NCBI RefSeq assembly: GCF_023159225.1
Contig: NC_063161.1
Location: 1,762,495-1,826,494, forward strand
Reading direction: 5' to 3'
DNA: 64,000 nucleotides
Source of the DNA: Perognathus longimembris pacificus
Taxonomy: Eukaryota > Chordata > Mammalia > Rodentia > Heteromyidae
This document shows positions 50,991 to 61,312 of this stretch, in pieces (the stretch's first letter is position 1; every line of letters starts with the position of its first letter). The translations under genes and the position numbers were made by a program. The notes below the pieces were generated by a model that was given only the letters and a program-made list of their open reading frames with translations, did not search any database and had not been told where the DNA came from.

Positions 50991-51540
50991 CACACTGGAG
51001 TCTTAATGACGGGCCAGTGAACCAACCCGAGAGCAACGTTTGCACTGAGACCTCAGAACAGAAGAGACCCGGGTGCAAACAAGCGCACAGCCTCGGAGAA
51101 CTGAAAGCTGAAACCACGAAAGAGCACCCCAGCCGGCTTAGCAGGAGGGCTGAACCCCATGCCTGAGAGCAGCAAGCGTGTGTGGACCTGGAGTGGCAGG
51201 AGCGGGCGCTGGCGGTCACGGGTGCAGAGTGGCCGGCTCGCCGTGGGGGGGGGGGGCGGCCGCCTCCACCACAGACAAGGCGCGCGTCCGCACGGGTGCA
51301 CCCACCCAGCGCGCCCCTCCGCCCACCCGGCGCGGCCAGACGAGCTGAGGTCCCCACACCACGGAGGGACCGGGGCTTCCCCGCAGCTCCGTTCACAGCT
51401 GCAACGCGTGGCGGCAGCCGAGGCGTCCCGCGTGGGCACCCGGCCGTGCCAAACCCACGCCGTGGAGAGCGGAGCCGGTGCAGGCCCAGGCCGTCACTCC
51501 AACACCGCGAGGGCTGGGGACAGCGGGGCCACAGGGGCGC
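50991..51540. other. GC-rich DNA, no gene recognised
   Basis: A G run at 51246-51255. Minus-strand frames pass from the adjacent array through here. No domain recognised. Confidence 0.4.
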
Positions 51541-51541
51541 C

Positions 51542-52986
51542 GACAGCCCGGGACAGGAGCACCCACAGCCCGGGACGGGAGCACCCACAGCCCTGGACAG
51601 GAGCACCCACAGCCCAGGACGGGAGCACCCACAGCCCAGGAGAGGAGTACTGACAGCCCGGGACAGGAGCACTGACAGCCCGGGACGGGAGCACCCACGG
51701 CCCGGGACGGGAGCACCCACAGCCCTGGACAGGAGCACCCACAGCCCGGGACAGGAGCACTGACAGCCCGGGACAGGAGCACCCACAGCCCGGGACAGGA
51801 GCACCCACAGCCCGGGACAGGAGCACCCACAGCCCAGGAGAGGAGCACCGACTGCCCGGGACAGGAGCACCCACAGCCCGGGACGGGAGCACCCACAGCC
51901 CGGGACGGGAGCACCCACAGCCCGGGACGGGAGCACCCACAGCCCGGGACAGGAGCACCCACAGCCCGGGACAGGAGCACCCACAGCCCGGGACAGGAGC
52001 ACCGACAGCCCGGGACAGGAGCACCCACAGCCCGGGACAGGAGCACCCACAGCCCGGGACAGGAGCACCGACAGCCCGGGACAGGAGCACTGACAGCCCG
52101 GGACGGGAGCACCCACAGCCCAGGACGGGAGCACCCACAGTCCGGGACAGGAGCACCCACAGCCCGGGACAGGAGCACCCACAGCCCGGGACAGGAGCAC
52201 TGACAGCCCGGGACGGGAGCACCCACAGCCCGGGACAGGAGCACCCACAGCCCGGGACAGGAGCACTGACAGCCCGGGACAGGAGCACCCACAGCCCGGG
52301 ACAGGAGCACCCACAGCCCGGGACAGGAGCACCGACAGCCCGGGACGGGAGCACTGACAGCCCGGGACGGGAGCACTGACAGCCCGGGACGGGAGCACCC
52401 ACAGCCCGGGACAGGAGCACCCACAGCCCGGGACAGGAGTACTGACAGCCCGGGACAGGAGCACCGACAGCCCGGGACAGGAGCACCCACAGCCCGGGAC
52501 AGGAGCACCCACAGCCCGGGACAGGAGCACCGACAGCCCGGGACAGGAGCACCCACAGCCCGGGACAGGAGCACTGACAGCCCGGGACAGGAGCACCCAC
52601 AGCCCGGGACGGGAGCACCCACAGCCCGGGACAGGAGCACTGACATCCCGGGACAGGAGCACCCACAGCCCGGGACAGGAGCACCCACAGCCCAGGAGAG
52701 GAGTACTGACAGTCCGGGACAGGAGCACCCACAGCCCGGGACAGGAGCACTGACAGTCCGGGACAGGAGCACCCACAGCCCGGGACGGGAGCACCCACAG
52801 CCCAGGAGAGGAGTACTGACAGCCCTGGACAGGAGCACCCACAGCCCGGGACAGGAGCACCCAGAGCCCGGGACAGGAGCACTGACAGCCCGGGACAGGA
52901 GCACCCAAAGCCCGGGACAGGAGCACCCACAGCCTGGGACAGGAGCACCCACAGCCCGGGACAGGAGCACCCACAGCCCGGGACAG
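51542..52986 (+). repeat. 22-bp minisatellite (about 66 units)
   Basis: A long, regular array of 22-bp units, ACAGCCCGGGACAGGAGCAC plus CC, with point variants (GGACGGGAG; CACTGACAG; CAGGAGAGGAGTACTGACAG). CCCGGG occurs in most units. Because 22 is not a multiple of three and no stop arises, all three minus-strand frames stay open and read the same 22-residue repeat (VLLSRAVGAPVPGCGCSCPG type). This gives spurious ORFs of 683, 633 and 554 aa. Confidence 0.96.
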
Positions 52987-52989
52987 GGG

Positions 52990-53740
52990 AACCCAGCATC
53001 TCCCTGCCCTGCACCGAGGCCCTGCCATGGGGGACGCGCGTCCACGGAAGAGTCCACTCTTGACTCATGGCCCCCAAAGCCTCCTGGAGGGCAGGTGGGG
53101 CAGGAGGCGCCTCAGAGCCAGGGGGGCCCCGCCCCCCACAGCCGTGTCGGGGGCATGGTCCTGGGAGTGCTTCAAGCTGTGTGATGGAGGACTCACTGGG
53201 AGGGAGGGAGGAGGGAGGGAAGGAGGAGTGAGGGTGGGGATGGTGGGCAGTACCTCGTATGTGTGGAAGGGCCGGGCAGGCTCTGGCCCTTCCGTCCTGA
53301 ACCAAGTGGACGCCACCTGGCCGCTCTGCCGCTGTCCTGCTCCTGACACGGTCATTGTAGCCAGCACGGAGGCCGCAGGGTGACCAGGCGGGCACTCTAC
53401 CCCCTGCGCGTTCTTCTGTGGAGCACTGTTACTAGCTAAAGGACCCGAGGAGCACTGCGTGGGATCTACTTGGTGTCTGGTGTCTGTTGTATCTTCTTCT
53501 GTCCTCGCTGTTGATCTCTTCTTCAATCTCTCCCTTCAGTACAGAGATCGGGGTGCTTCTCGAAGCACCGACCTGAGACACCCACAGTGCCCAAGTCATT
53601 CCTCTGTCTGGGGTTCCCCCAGAGGTCAGGCTGGCCCGCCAGGGTCCCCGGCTCCTGTCACAGGGCTGGGCCCCAGGCTGGCCCGCCGGGGTCCCCAGTT
53701 CCTGACGGTTTGTCCCTTGCATGGACAGGAGAGGCCGTAT
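52990..53740. other. GC-rich DNA, no gene recognised
   Basis: A short GGGA run near 53198-53225. A unique, lower-GC segment at 53450-53560 is unassigned. No exon identified. Confidence 0.35.
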
Positions 53741-53744
53741 GGAC

Positions 53745-53895
53745 AGAAGGTTATTTTTGGTAAGTAGGGCTGCGTTTAATACATTCCCAGTGTTAACACA
53801 CTGTAATGCCAGACTGCCTAAAAATACCCCGCTTGAGACGTGTTCTCAATAAATAGAGGGATTAACTTAGTCTGAGATCAAGTTTTCCTCTGCTG
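53745..53895. other. AT-rich island, candidate conserved non-coding element
   Basis: GGTTATTTTTGGTAAGTAGG, GTTTAATACATTCCC (TEAD-like CATTCC) and CAGTGTTAACACACTG (an imperfect palindrome around GTTAAC), then CTCAATAAATAGAGGG. Unique and AT-rich. Confidence 0.45.
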
Positions 53896-53964
53896 GTTAT
53901 TGGATCCTCGAGTGTTTATTAAAGGAGCAGTCAGGTCCCCGGAGCTCGGCGGCCGCCTAGCTGG

Positions 53965-54060
53965 GAGTTTGCAGGCCAGAGCCCCACGTCCGGTGCAGAC
54001 CTGGACTTTCAGCCGTGTGATCTCAGGCAGGTTAGGAAAACTCAGGAATGTCTTTTCTGA
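53965..54060 (+). mobile_element. MIR fragment
   Basis: GGACTTTCAGCCGTGTGATC then TCAGGCAGGTTAGGAAAACTC matches the MIR core (GTGTGACCTTGGGCAAGTTA type). Weak but in order. Confidence 0.5.
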
Positions 54061-54292
54061 TCAGTCGCAGGGCTTGAGCTGAGGGCCTAGGTGACGTCCC
54101 TAAGCCTTTTTGCTCAAGGCGCGTGCTCTACCACTTTGAGCCATAGCACTACTTCCGGAGAGAGAGTGGTGGTTCATTAGACATAAACGTCTCACGGACT
54201 TTCCTGCCTGGCCTGGCTTTGGACCATGATCCTCAGATCTCAGCCACTTGAGGAGCTACGATTAAAGGCCTGAGCCACCAGCACCTGGTCCA
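54061..54292 (-). mobile_element. Composite SINE, reverse orientation
   Basis: GGGCTTGAGCTGAGGGCC, TTTTTGCTCAAGGCGCGTGC then TCTACCACTTTGAGCC (reverse tRNA-like part), ATCCTCAGATCTCAGCCACT and AAGGCCTGAGCCACCAGCAC (reverse 7SL-like head). Confidence 0.85.
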
Positions 54293-54294
54293 AA

Positions 54295-54640
54295 TGTCAG
54301 TTTTTATTATATACATTGAAAGCATTCAGCATGACTGTGTAACACACAGATGATTACTGCTAGGGAAGACATGTACTTTGCCTGTGGCCCTCTATACCAA
54401 ACCTCTGTGTCTCTGCTAGCTACACCTGAAATTCTATTTTGGGAAATTTCCAGTATATGATGCAGTATCCATGCAGATTATACCTCTATTATCCTCTGTA
54501 CATCTGCTTTGTAACTCTGCCTCACCTCTCACAGTCTTCTTGCCCAGGGAAGAACTGTACACAAGTGCTACTGATTGTTTATATGTATTTGGCGTGCTCT
54601 CTCTCTCCTCTCTGTCTCTCTCTCCCTCCCCCCTCTCTGT
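54295..54640. other. AT-rich single-copy segment with CT microsatellite
   Basis: GTCAGTTTTTATTATATACATTG and TTCTATTTTGGGAAATTTCC (palindrome-like GGGAAATTTCC, kappaB-like) with a CTCTCTC tract at 54598-54640. Candidate conserved element. Confidence 0.35.
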
Positions 54641-54642
54641 GC

Positions 54643-55092
54643 ACAACAGGTTTTGAATGCTCCTTTAGCGTTTTCACTCCAGGCTGGTGCTACACCATTT
54701 GAACCATGCTTCCACTAAAGCCATTTTTCTGGTTAATCAAAATAAGAGTCTTGCCAGGTGCCGGTGGCTCAGGCCCGTTACCCTAACTACTCAGGAGGCT
54801 GAGATCTGAGGATCTTGGTTCAAAGCCAGCCCAGGCAGGAAAGCCCGTGAGACTCTCATCTCCAATGAACCACCGGAAAACCGGAAGTGGCACCGTGGCT
54901 CAAGTGGTAGAGCGCTAGCCTTGAGCTGAAGAGCTCAGGGACAGCTCCCAGGCCCAGAGTTCAAGCCCCAACCCAACCAACCAACGGACCAACCACCCAA
55001 CAAGAGTCTTGTGGACCTTTCTTCCAGGGCTGGTTTCAAATCCCAGTCCTCATAGCGAGGATGGCGGGCATGCGCTACCAATGTCCGGCGGG
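54643..55092 (-). mobile_element. Older reverse SINE interrupted by a younger SINE
   Basis: Left part: CACTCCAGGCTGGTGCTACA then CCATTTGAACCATGC. Right part: CCAGGGCTGGTTTCAAATCC and GGCGGGCATGCGCTACCAAT. The inner element at 54754-55001 and one copy of a 10-bp duplication split it. Confidence 0.7.
54754..55001 (+). mobile_element. Composite SINE (7SL-like head, tRNA-like tail), nested
   Basis: It starts CCAGGTGCCGGTGGCTCAGG, continues CTAACTACTCAGGAGGCTGA and GTGGCACCGTGGCTCAAGTG then GTAGAGCGCTAGCCTTGAGC, and ends in a CCAA-rich tail. Perfect 10-bp duplications AAGAGTCTTG flank it at 54744-54753 and 55002-55011. One of the least diverged copies. Confidence 0.92.
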
Positions 55093-55570
55093 CTTTCCTT
55101 TGTTTTTGTTTATTTTCTCTCAAGCCCACATGAAAAGAGCTCCTGTGGCGTCTGCTCTCCCGTCCTCCTTGCTCCCCGCAGCGGTGCTCTCCGGGCTGCT
55201 CTGTGTTGTCCCAGTGGCAGTCTCTTGGTTTTTAACGAGATCGACAGCAGTGTGCGTCCTGCGTCTCCTCTGCCCCAGGCCCTGGGAGGACGCTGAGTCG
55301 TCTCCGCACCTGCATTCCCGGGCGCTGGGCTGCAGGGAGCAGGGAGACGCGTGGGGACCGATGCGTCTGTCCCTCCTGCGGAGCACACACTCAGAGGAGC
55401 GGCTACCGGGCTGTTGACTGGCCCGGTTTCTAATTTCTCGAAGAGCCACTCTGTGGTGCTCCAAAGAAGTGGTGCCCATTTCAGCCTCGTCGTCCGGTAC
55501 GCTGAGGCTGGTCCTGCGAGGGAATGAGTTTGGGCTCACAGCGTTGTTTGAAAGGAAGTTGTACACAGTG
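55093..55570. other. Single-copy DNA, no gene recognised
   Basis: Intermediate GC sequence with chance frames only. Confidence 0.35.
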
Positions 55571-55571
55571 C

Positions 55572-56165
55572 TCAGGCTGGGTGTGCTGGTGCAGGCTTGT
55601 CACTGCAGCCGCTCTGGAAGCAGAGACGAGAGGATCTGGAGTCTCCCGGTCAGGGTGAGGTTGGCAAGACCACCTCGGAACACAACGAGCCTGCTCAGCG
55701 CCTCGCACTGGGCTTCCTCGCGACTCGGGAGGCGGAGACGGGCAAGAATGCGGCTCTATGCCGGTCTGGCTGGACTCCGCTCCTTCCGTCCCGATAGCTG
55801 GCACGGTGGCACGTGCTCTGACCTCAGATACAGGGTGACACATAAAGTAGAAGGAGTGGGCTGGGGATGTAGCCTAGTGGCAAGAGTGCCTGCCTCGGAT
55901 ACACGAGGCCCTAGGTTCGATTCCCCAGCACCACATATACAGAAAACGGCCAGAAGCGGCGCTGTGGCTCAAGTGGCAGAGTGCTAGCCTTGAGCACAAA
56001 GAAGCCAGGGACAGTGCTCAGGCCCTGAGTCCAAGACCCAGGACTGCAGGACTGGCAAAAATAAAAAATAAAAAAATAATAAAGTAGAAGGAGTGCAGTC
56101 CAGTCAGGTGTCCAGGCAGAAAGCAAGACTCTGCCTCAAAATACACAGTGCAGAAAAAGGGGGGG
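55572..56165 (+). mobile_element. Older B1-related composite SINE sequence interrupted by a younger SINE
   Basis: CTCAGGCTGGGTGTGCTGGT then GCAGGCTTGTCACTGCAGCC (B1-like) and a second monomer-like part at 55795 (TAGCTGGCACGGTGGCACGT). The sequence resumes after the inner element as GCAGTCCAGTCAGGTGTCC and AAGCAAGACTCTGCCTCAAA. Confidence 0.65.
55859..56078 (+). mobile_element. Dimeric ID-derived SINE (IDL-Geo type), nested
   Basis: Starts GGCTGGGGATGTAGCCTAGT and contains GGTTCGATTCCCCAGCACC (B box) and GCGCTGTGGCTCAAGTGGCA, ending GGACTGGCAAAAATAAAAAA. It is flanked by a perfect 17-bp target-site duplication ATAAAGTAGAAGGAGTG at 55842-55858 and 56079-56095. The best-preserved SINE in the window, so probably recent. 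Confidence 0.95.
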
Positions 56166-56335
56166 GGGGTAGTTAGAAGTGTGGCTTGGCATAGAGTGCC
56201 TGAGTTCAAACCCCGATCACCCCAAAAAACAGCAAAGGCTGGAGGCATTACTCGAGTACCTGCAGAGCCAGCACTAGGCCTTGGGTTCAGCCCACCCGCC
56301 CCGCAAAGAAAGAAAAATCAAAACAAACAAACAAA
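56165..56335 (+). mobile_element. tRNA/ID-like SINE fragments with A-rich tail
   Basis: GGCATAGAGTGCCTGAGTTC then AAACCCCGATCACCCC, and GCTGGAGGCATTACTCGAGT then GGCCTTGGGTTCAGCCC, are two tRNA-like monomers. An (AAAC)n tail lies at 56318-56337. Confidence 0.6.
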
Positions 56336-56337
56336 CA

Positions 56338-56550
56338 GAAGACTGCAACCAAAACAAGGTTGGCACGTGGCTATTCACGGTATGTGAGTAACCCCATTCA
56401 GAGATGGGGGTGTTGCTAATTGCTGAGCGAGTGTTCATTCCCTTCCTGGATCTGCCCCGGCATGAGCTGGGAGCAATGTGAAGAGGAACCCTGCTGTAAC
56501 TTACTGCGACTGTTCCGTGGCTGACACCACGTTCTTCGGTCCCGGTGACC
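56338..56550. other. Single-copy DNA, nothing recognised
   Basis: Intermediate GC unique sequence. No feature. Confidence 0.35.
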
Positions 56551-56554
56551 CTGA

Positions 56555-56655
56555 TGTCTGGGCGAGTGAGGCTATTCCCATTTGAAAGATGGAGGACTTG
56601 GTCCTGGGGGCCTAGTTAATTCTAGGACCCTGGTCCAAGGTGACACTACTCATGC
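56555..56655 (+). mobile_element. MIR fragment
   Basis: GGCTATTCCCATTTGAAAGA then TGGAGGACTTGGTCC and CCCTGGTCCAAGGTGACAC follow the order of the MIR 3-prime half (CCCATTTTACAGATGAGG to CCCAAGGTCACA). Confidence 0.7.
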
Positions 56656-56659
56656 ATGA

Positions 56660-57428
56660 CCAAGTCGAGAGGCACAGTCTTTCTGGAGAGAGAACCCGGC
56701 ATGTCCCAGCACCATGGGTCTGGAAGAGCACGCGTTGGCTTGCGTACAAGGTAAAAGCATGGCCTCTGTGTCAGAGAGGCCCTCGGGTCCGCGGTCACTC
56801 GGTGTGTGGATGGGGCTGCCCAGAGACAGCAGGCAGGGGCAGCGCAGGGCGGGGCCGGCAGGGGGAGAGGGACTTTCGCGCCTGGGGCTGGGGACTCGCG
56901 AGGACAGGGACACACAGTCTCCCTCCCCGCTGGCTCCCGCTCTGCCCGCCAGGGCGCGCGAGCTCCTGCTTGGGGAAGGGGAGGCGCGGGCCGGCGCGGG
57001 CCCGGAGACCCCGGCTGCAGGGAGTCGGCCTGGCTGTCCAGGGAGGGCTCAGGAAGAAGCATTTCACAGCCCAGAGACACGCTCCTGCCTCTTGCAAGCT
57101 CCGCGCTCCTGCGTGAGGGGCGCGGGGACCATGTCCGCGCGGCACGGGCCGGGGGCGCGCTGCGTGCGGCCTCCTCGCTTCTCGCCTCTCCTGCCTCGGG
57201 TGCTGCCTCCCATCAGCGACTCCTGGGACGCGTTGACCGAGGCTTCCCAGCGGACAGGGGCCGCCTGGGCTCTGCTTCTCGCCGGGCGGAGGCCCGCTGC
57301 GGGGCGCTGGACTCCGAGAGGACACCGCGGGCCTCCTCGCGGGATCTCAGGCATCTCCAGCGGAGGGCATGGAAGGGGAGCTGGCCTGGGAGGTAGCCCC
57401 CGCCATCGGCTCACACTGCCGTAGCCGG
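56660..57428. other. CpG- and GC-rich DNA, no gene recognised
   Basis: CpG-dense from about 56860 to 57340 (GGCGCGCGAGCTCC, GGGGGCGCGCTGCGTGC). The 236-aa plus frame (56714-57424) competes with an equally long minus frame and has no domain. Possible orphan CpG island. Confidence 0.4.
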
Positions 57429-57429
57429 G

Positions 57430-57715
57430 TGTGTGCGACCCCCCCCCCCCCCCCGTCCTCCTTCACCTCCTCCTTCTCTTCTTGTCCCTCCTCGGCCTGC
57501 TCCTTGTCCTCCTCCTCCTCCCCTCCCTCCTCTGCCACATCTTCTCCCCCTTCATCTTCCTCCTCCTCTTCTCTTCCTCATCTCCTTCCTTTTCCTCCTC
57601 CTCTCCTTCTCCTTGCCCTCTTCTTCCTTTTCCTCCTCCTCCCGCTCCTCTTCCCCCTGCTCCTCCTCTCCCGCTTGCTCCCCTTCTTCCTTCTCCTCCA
57701 GCAGCTCCTCCATGG
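57430..57715. repeat. Pyrimidine-rich CTC/CTT tract
   Basis: About 285 bp, almost entirely C and T on the plus strand (CTCCTCCTTCTCTTCTTG, CTTCCTCCTCCTCTTCTC). A C run starts it. Predicted H-DNA/triplex potential. Serine/proline/leucine frames here are artefacts. Confidence 0.92.
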
Positions 57716-59025
57716 TCACGTGTGTGACCCCAGAACCCCGGCGGTAGCCAGGCGGTGCTCAGCAGACGCTCAGAGAATGGCTGTCGCGAGCGTGCCCATG
57801 GGCTGTGTCCTTTCTGCGGTCATTTCACACCGCTTCTCCCCCCTGGGGCAAGTGCCGCCGAGGCCGTGGCTGACGGGTTGACCCCACGCCATCATCCCAG
57901 GCGCAGACCCCAGGTGTGCGTGGACGTGCGTGGACGAGCGGGCAGGGCAGTCCACCTGAGCCTGGCCGCAAACGTTCCATCGTGGCCCGAACCAAATGTC
58001 CCCCCTCCCAGCCCTTGTGGCCTTTTCCAGAACCTTGCTCAGACCCCTCAGAAGCCCAACTCCAATCTCACGTCCTTGCGCGACCTCCCTTCCCGCGGGC
58101 AGGCTGGCCGCCCCTCGCTGTGCCTCGGTAAGCAGCCCTCGCTGTTGAGGTCGAGTCTGGCCTGTTCCTCCTCCTCCATTTTCCTAGCGATGGACGTCTG
58201 TGCTTCCTGCGGTGGCCGGGGCAGCCCGAGCTTCCTGAGGACGGGCGTCACTGGGGGTCTGGGGCTCAGGGCTGGGCTGGGCCCTTCTTGAACGTGGGGT
58301 CCCCTCCCCCCGCAGCCCCCCGTGGAGGTCAGCCACCACAGGAAGTCCGGGCGCAGAGACGAGTCATCTAAGACTCGTGCGGCTTCCTGCCCTTCCTCCC
58401 GCACTCGGCCCCCGTCATCGGCGCCCGGCGGTGACCCTCGCCGGCCTCGCCGTGCTCCAGTGGCCGCGGGGCTCCGTCATGGTGTCTGGGAGTCCTTGGG
58501 CATCGCCAGCTGCCGTGCGGGACCTTCTGGAGCACCGGCCCCGTCCGCTCCTCCGTGGACCCTCCCGGACGGCCGGAGCCTCCCTGCCCTGACCCTCAGG
58601 TCCCCTCCCACGAGAGTCGGCTGCCTCGGCGGCCAGGACACGGGGGATGCCCAGGATACGGGACGTCCTGAGGGAACGAACAGCTGGAGACCCACAGCTG
58701 CCGGCCCGGGGCGCCCTCCCCATCGCTCTCCCCGTGTCGGGGCTCGCTGGCAGAAGCTCTCCGGCCCTGTGGACTCTGCGTCCTCTCACCAGCACCGGAG
58801 GACAACCATGCCCCCAAACCCCCTCTTCTCTCATGGAAACAGCCATGTTCTTCAAATGACAAACGAGAGCACCTCAAAGGCTGGCCCCCATGGGAGCCCC
58901 CGGCTCAAAGGCACCCCCCCCCCCCAGGGCGCACAGGCTGCTCCCCGCTCTGTCTCTGGACCTCCGTGACGGTGCGGGCCTTGACACCCAGCCTCGCTCC
59001 GCTTCCTTTTTGGACGCTGCACTGA
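57716..59025. other. GC-rich DNA, no gene recognised
   Basis: Long GC-rich stretch with many competing frames, a C run at 58915-58925 and no recognisable domain or repeat. Confidence 0.4.
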
Positions 59026-59029
59026 ATCT

Positions 59030-59205
59030 TAGGAAGAGAACTTGGCCTTGCACACCATCCTGTTCACAGGCTTGCTATTTTTGCAAGATTTGCCCTATTC
59101 TTAGTTACTTTTAAAAATAAAGTTGTCAACGGCTTTTTCTTCCCCTGTAACATTTCCGCCACTACCAGAGATCTTAATGAACTGTGCATTCAATGACAGG
59201 AAGGA
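59030..59205. other. AT-richer element, candidate conserved
   Basis: TTGCTATTTTTGCAAGATTTG, TACTTTTAAAAATAAAGTTG and CTTAATGAACTGTGCATTC. Unique sequence. Confidence 0.35.
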
Positions 59206-59675
59206 GGAAGCGCGGGCGGGGGGGGGGGCCGCACCCCCCTCCTCCGAACGAACAAACTTCCAAGGAGAGATGTATGCGCGTAGGGGAGGCAGCTGTCACT
59301 GGGGGAGACAGCCTGGGACTTCGGGGTGCGCAAGAACACATGGAGCTTGTTGTCAACCCTGATGGCGAGGGGGGGAAATGGCTCCCAAAGAGACAAGACC
59401 TACTTCTGGGGAGAAACACACTGGGTGCACGCCAGCGTGGTGGAGGCGAGTCTCGGGGTCCAGGAGGGAATGATGCAGCCTCTTTGCTGACTCCTTGGTA
59501 GGCCCAGCCAAGTCCCAGACACAGGCTGGGAAGACCCAGCTCTGCTGTCACAGAGTCCAGAGAAAGGTGGGTCCTGGGGAAGGTGGTCCCCGGGGAGAAG
59601 ATGGGCTGGGTGCCCCGGGAGGCTGGGTTCCTGAGGGCAGCAGTCCCAGAAACACCTTCCAGCTACTGCCATCCT
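59206..59675. other. GC-rich DNA, no gene recognised
   Basis: A G run at 59219-59228. Short frames only. Confidence 0.35.
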
Positions 59676-59679
59676 GGAC

Positions 59680-59818
59680 AATGTTTTCATTGCAATTTGG
59701 AGGACAGCTTGTAATGACCTCCTTAATCCCCGAGGGTACCTTGAATCCCAATCAGATATCCTTTTGGTTTCCATTAAAATTTTCAGTTCGATTTATTTTC
59801 AATTAAAAGTGGTGACAC
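59680..59818. other. AT-rich island, candidate conserved non-coding element
   Basis: CAATGTTTTCATTGCAATTTGG, CCAATCAGATATCC (CCAAT box and GATA core) and TTTATTTTCAATTAAAAGTGG occur in unique DNA. Confidence 0.45.
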
Positions 59819-59879
59819 TCCTTGTTTCCCCAATACCATTCATCATTTTATTTGTCATCTATCTGTTCATTTTTCCAGT

Positions 59880-60065
59880 TGTCTAAGCACCCACCCATCT
59901 GTCCATCCATTCATTCATCCACCTGCCCACGCATCCATCCATTCACCCACCTAATCATCCATCCATCCGCCAACCCACCCATCCATCCATCTGTCCGTCT
60001 GTCCATCCACACATCCATCCACCCGTCCATCCGCCCACCCACCCATCCATCCACCCACCCATCAC
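59880..60065. repeat. Degenerate (CATC)n / (CCAC)n array
   Basis: Diverged tetranucleotide units (CATCCATTCATTCATCCACC, CCGCCCACCCACCCATCC), like the array at 46480. Confidence 0.9.
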
Positions 60066-60995
60066 TGCCGGCCACGTTTCTTTGGCTCTACAAAGGAGCT
60101 GAGCACATAGGACACAAGTGCCTGGCCCCAGGTGCCCCTGCAGGGAAGGGAGGAGCAAGCACCTAGTTGAAGGAAGGGAGATGTGGGCTGGGAGGCAGGC
60201 CCAGTGATGTCAGGATTGAACGCAGAGAAGCTGGGCCTAAAGAAGGCTGTCAGGCAGCCCTCCCGGAAGCTGGCACCAGGGGTCCATTCTGGACGGGGTC
60301 CGAGCCCCTCCTGCTCACCTCTTTGCAGCATTATGACGGCAGCTCAAGGAGGCTAGGCCCTGGCCTCGGCTCTGGTCTGTGGGGAGGGCTCTGTCTCACC
60401 TGGACAGCAATAGCTGTCAGAGCAGAGTGGTGATAGGGTTTTGTACTTCCACGCAGAGGGGTTTGGCTTCCCAGTGGAAATGCCCAAGCAGATGAAACTT
60501 GGACTCTTCCAGGACAACGGGAGGGCCTGCCTGTCAGGATGGACATACACACTGGGAGGATGGAGTCACCAAGGCGGTCACTGGGAGGAAGAAAGGCCCC
60601 CAAGGTGACCGTTGGGTGGGTGACAGGACACTGAGATGGGATGCTGCTGGGAGATTTCGGTGCTAACCATTAGCCCAAAGCAACCGAAGTCTGTGTGGCA
60701 GCTGGCCAGGACGCTGCCCGCCATCTCTCAGCCCTGCAAGTCATCCCGGGCTTTACGTCAAGTCCCGATGACGTGGGCCACCTGGCTCGGTGGGGAGGCA
60801 GACGAGGGACCAGGTCGCCAAGCCAGGAGCCTGGGGCCAAGCGGGGCGCCTGGGACTCACGGCCATCCTGGTGCCTTGCGGGGTGGGGGGGGCTTTCCAC
60901 CCAGCTCCCAGAGGCCTAGAGGTGAGATAGGCCATGCTCTGAATCACAGATGCCATGCTGCTTAACCCCAGGAGAGCGTTGCTGTTCTCCCCCTA
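60066..60995. other. Single-copy DNA, no gene recognised
   Basis: GC-moderate unique sequence, possibly including internal or flanking parts of the LTR element downstream, but no retroviral domain was recognised. Confidence 0.35.
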
Positions 60996-60999
60996 CGGG

Positions 61000-61312
61000 T
61001 TTTGACTGGCTCAGATCTGACTGTTTCCCAATATGGAAAGTTTAGCTGGCCTCTCAGTGCTTCCCTAGATGGAAAGCTCTGCTTGCCCCTGAGTGTTTCC
61101 CTGTATGGTCTGCTTTTGTTGGCTTGGTTCTCCACCCCCCAAAGGGGTCTTTTTTTTTTTTCTTTAAAAGCTTTGTGCAAGCTCCATCCTGGGCTGCCGG
61201 GCTGCGAGATGGGAGCCGTGTTCAGTCGCCCGCTCTCCAATAAAGACTCCCAACTCAACCTCTCATGACATGGCTTCTCTGTTTCTCTCCAGTGAATTCC
61301 CGTACAGCAGTA
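61000..61312 (+). mobile_element. Probable endogenous retrovirus LTR (solo)
   Basis: An internal imperfect duplication of CCCTAGATGGAAAGCTCTGC, a TATA-like CTTTAAAAGC at 61161, the polyadenylation signal AATAAA at 61239-61244 in CGCTCTCCAATAAAGACTCC, and a U5-like end GGCTTCTCTGTTTCTCTCCA. This layout is that of a gammaretrovirus-like or related LTR. No viral genes beside it, so a solo LTR or fragment. Confidence 0.55.

Noticed and set aside
50977..53395. Minus-strand ORFs of 683, 633 and 554 aa as a giant Cys/Pro repeat protein
   Set aside because: All three frames are open because a 22-bp unit without stops cycles through every phase. The peptide is the same in each frame, which is the signature of a minisatellite rather than a gene.
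56714..57424. 236-aa ORF in a CpG-rich block as a single-exon gene
   Set aside because: Two other plus frames and a 176-aa minus frame overlap it, with no recognisable domain. CpG richness explains the lack of stops.
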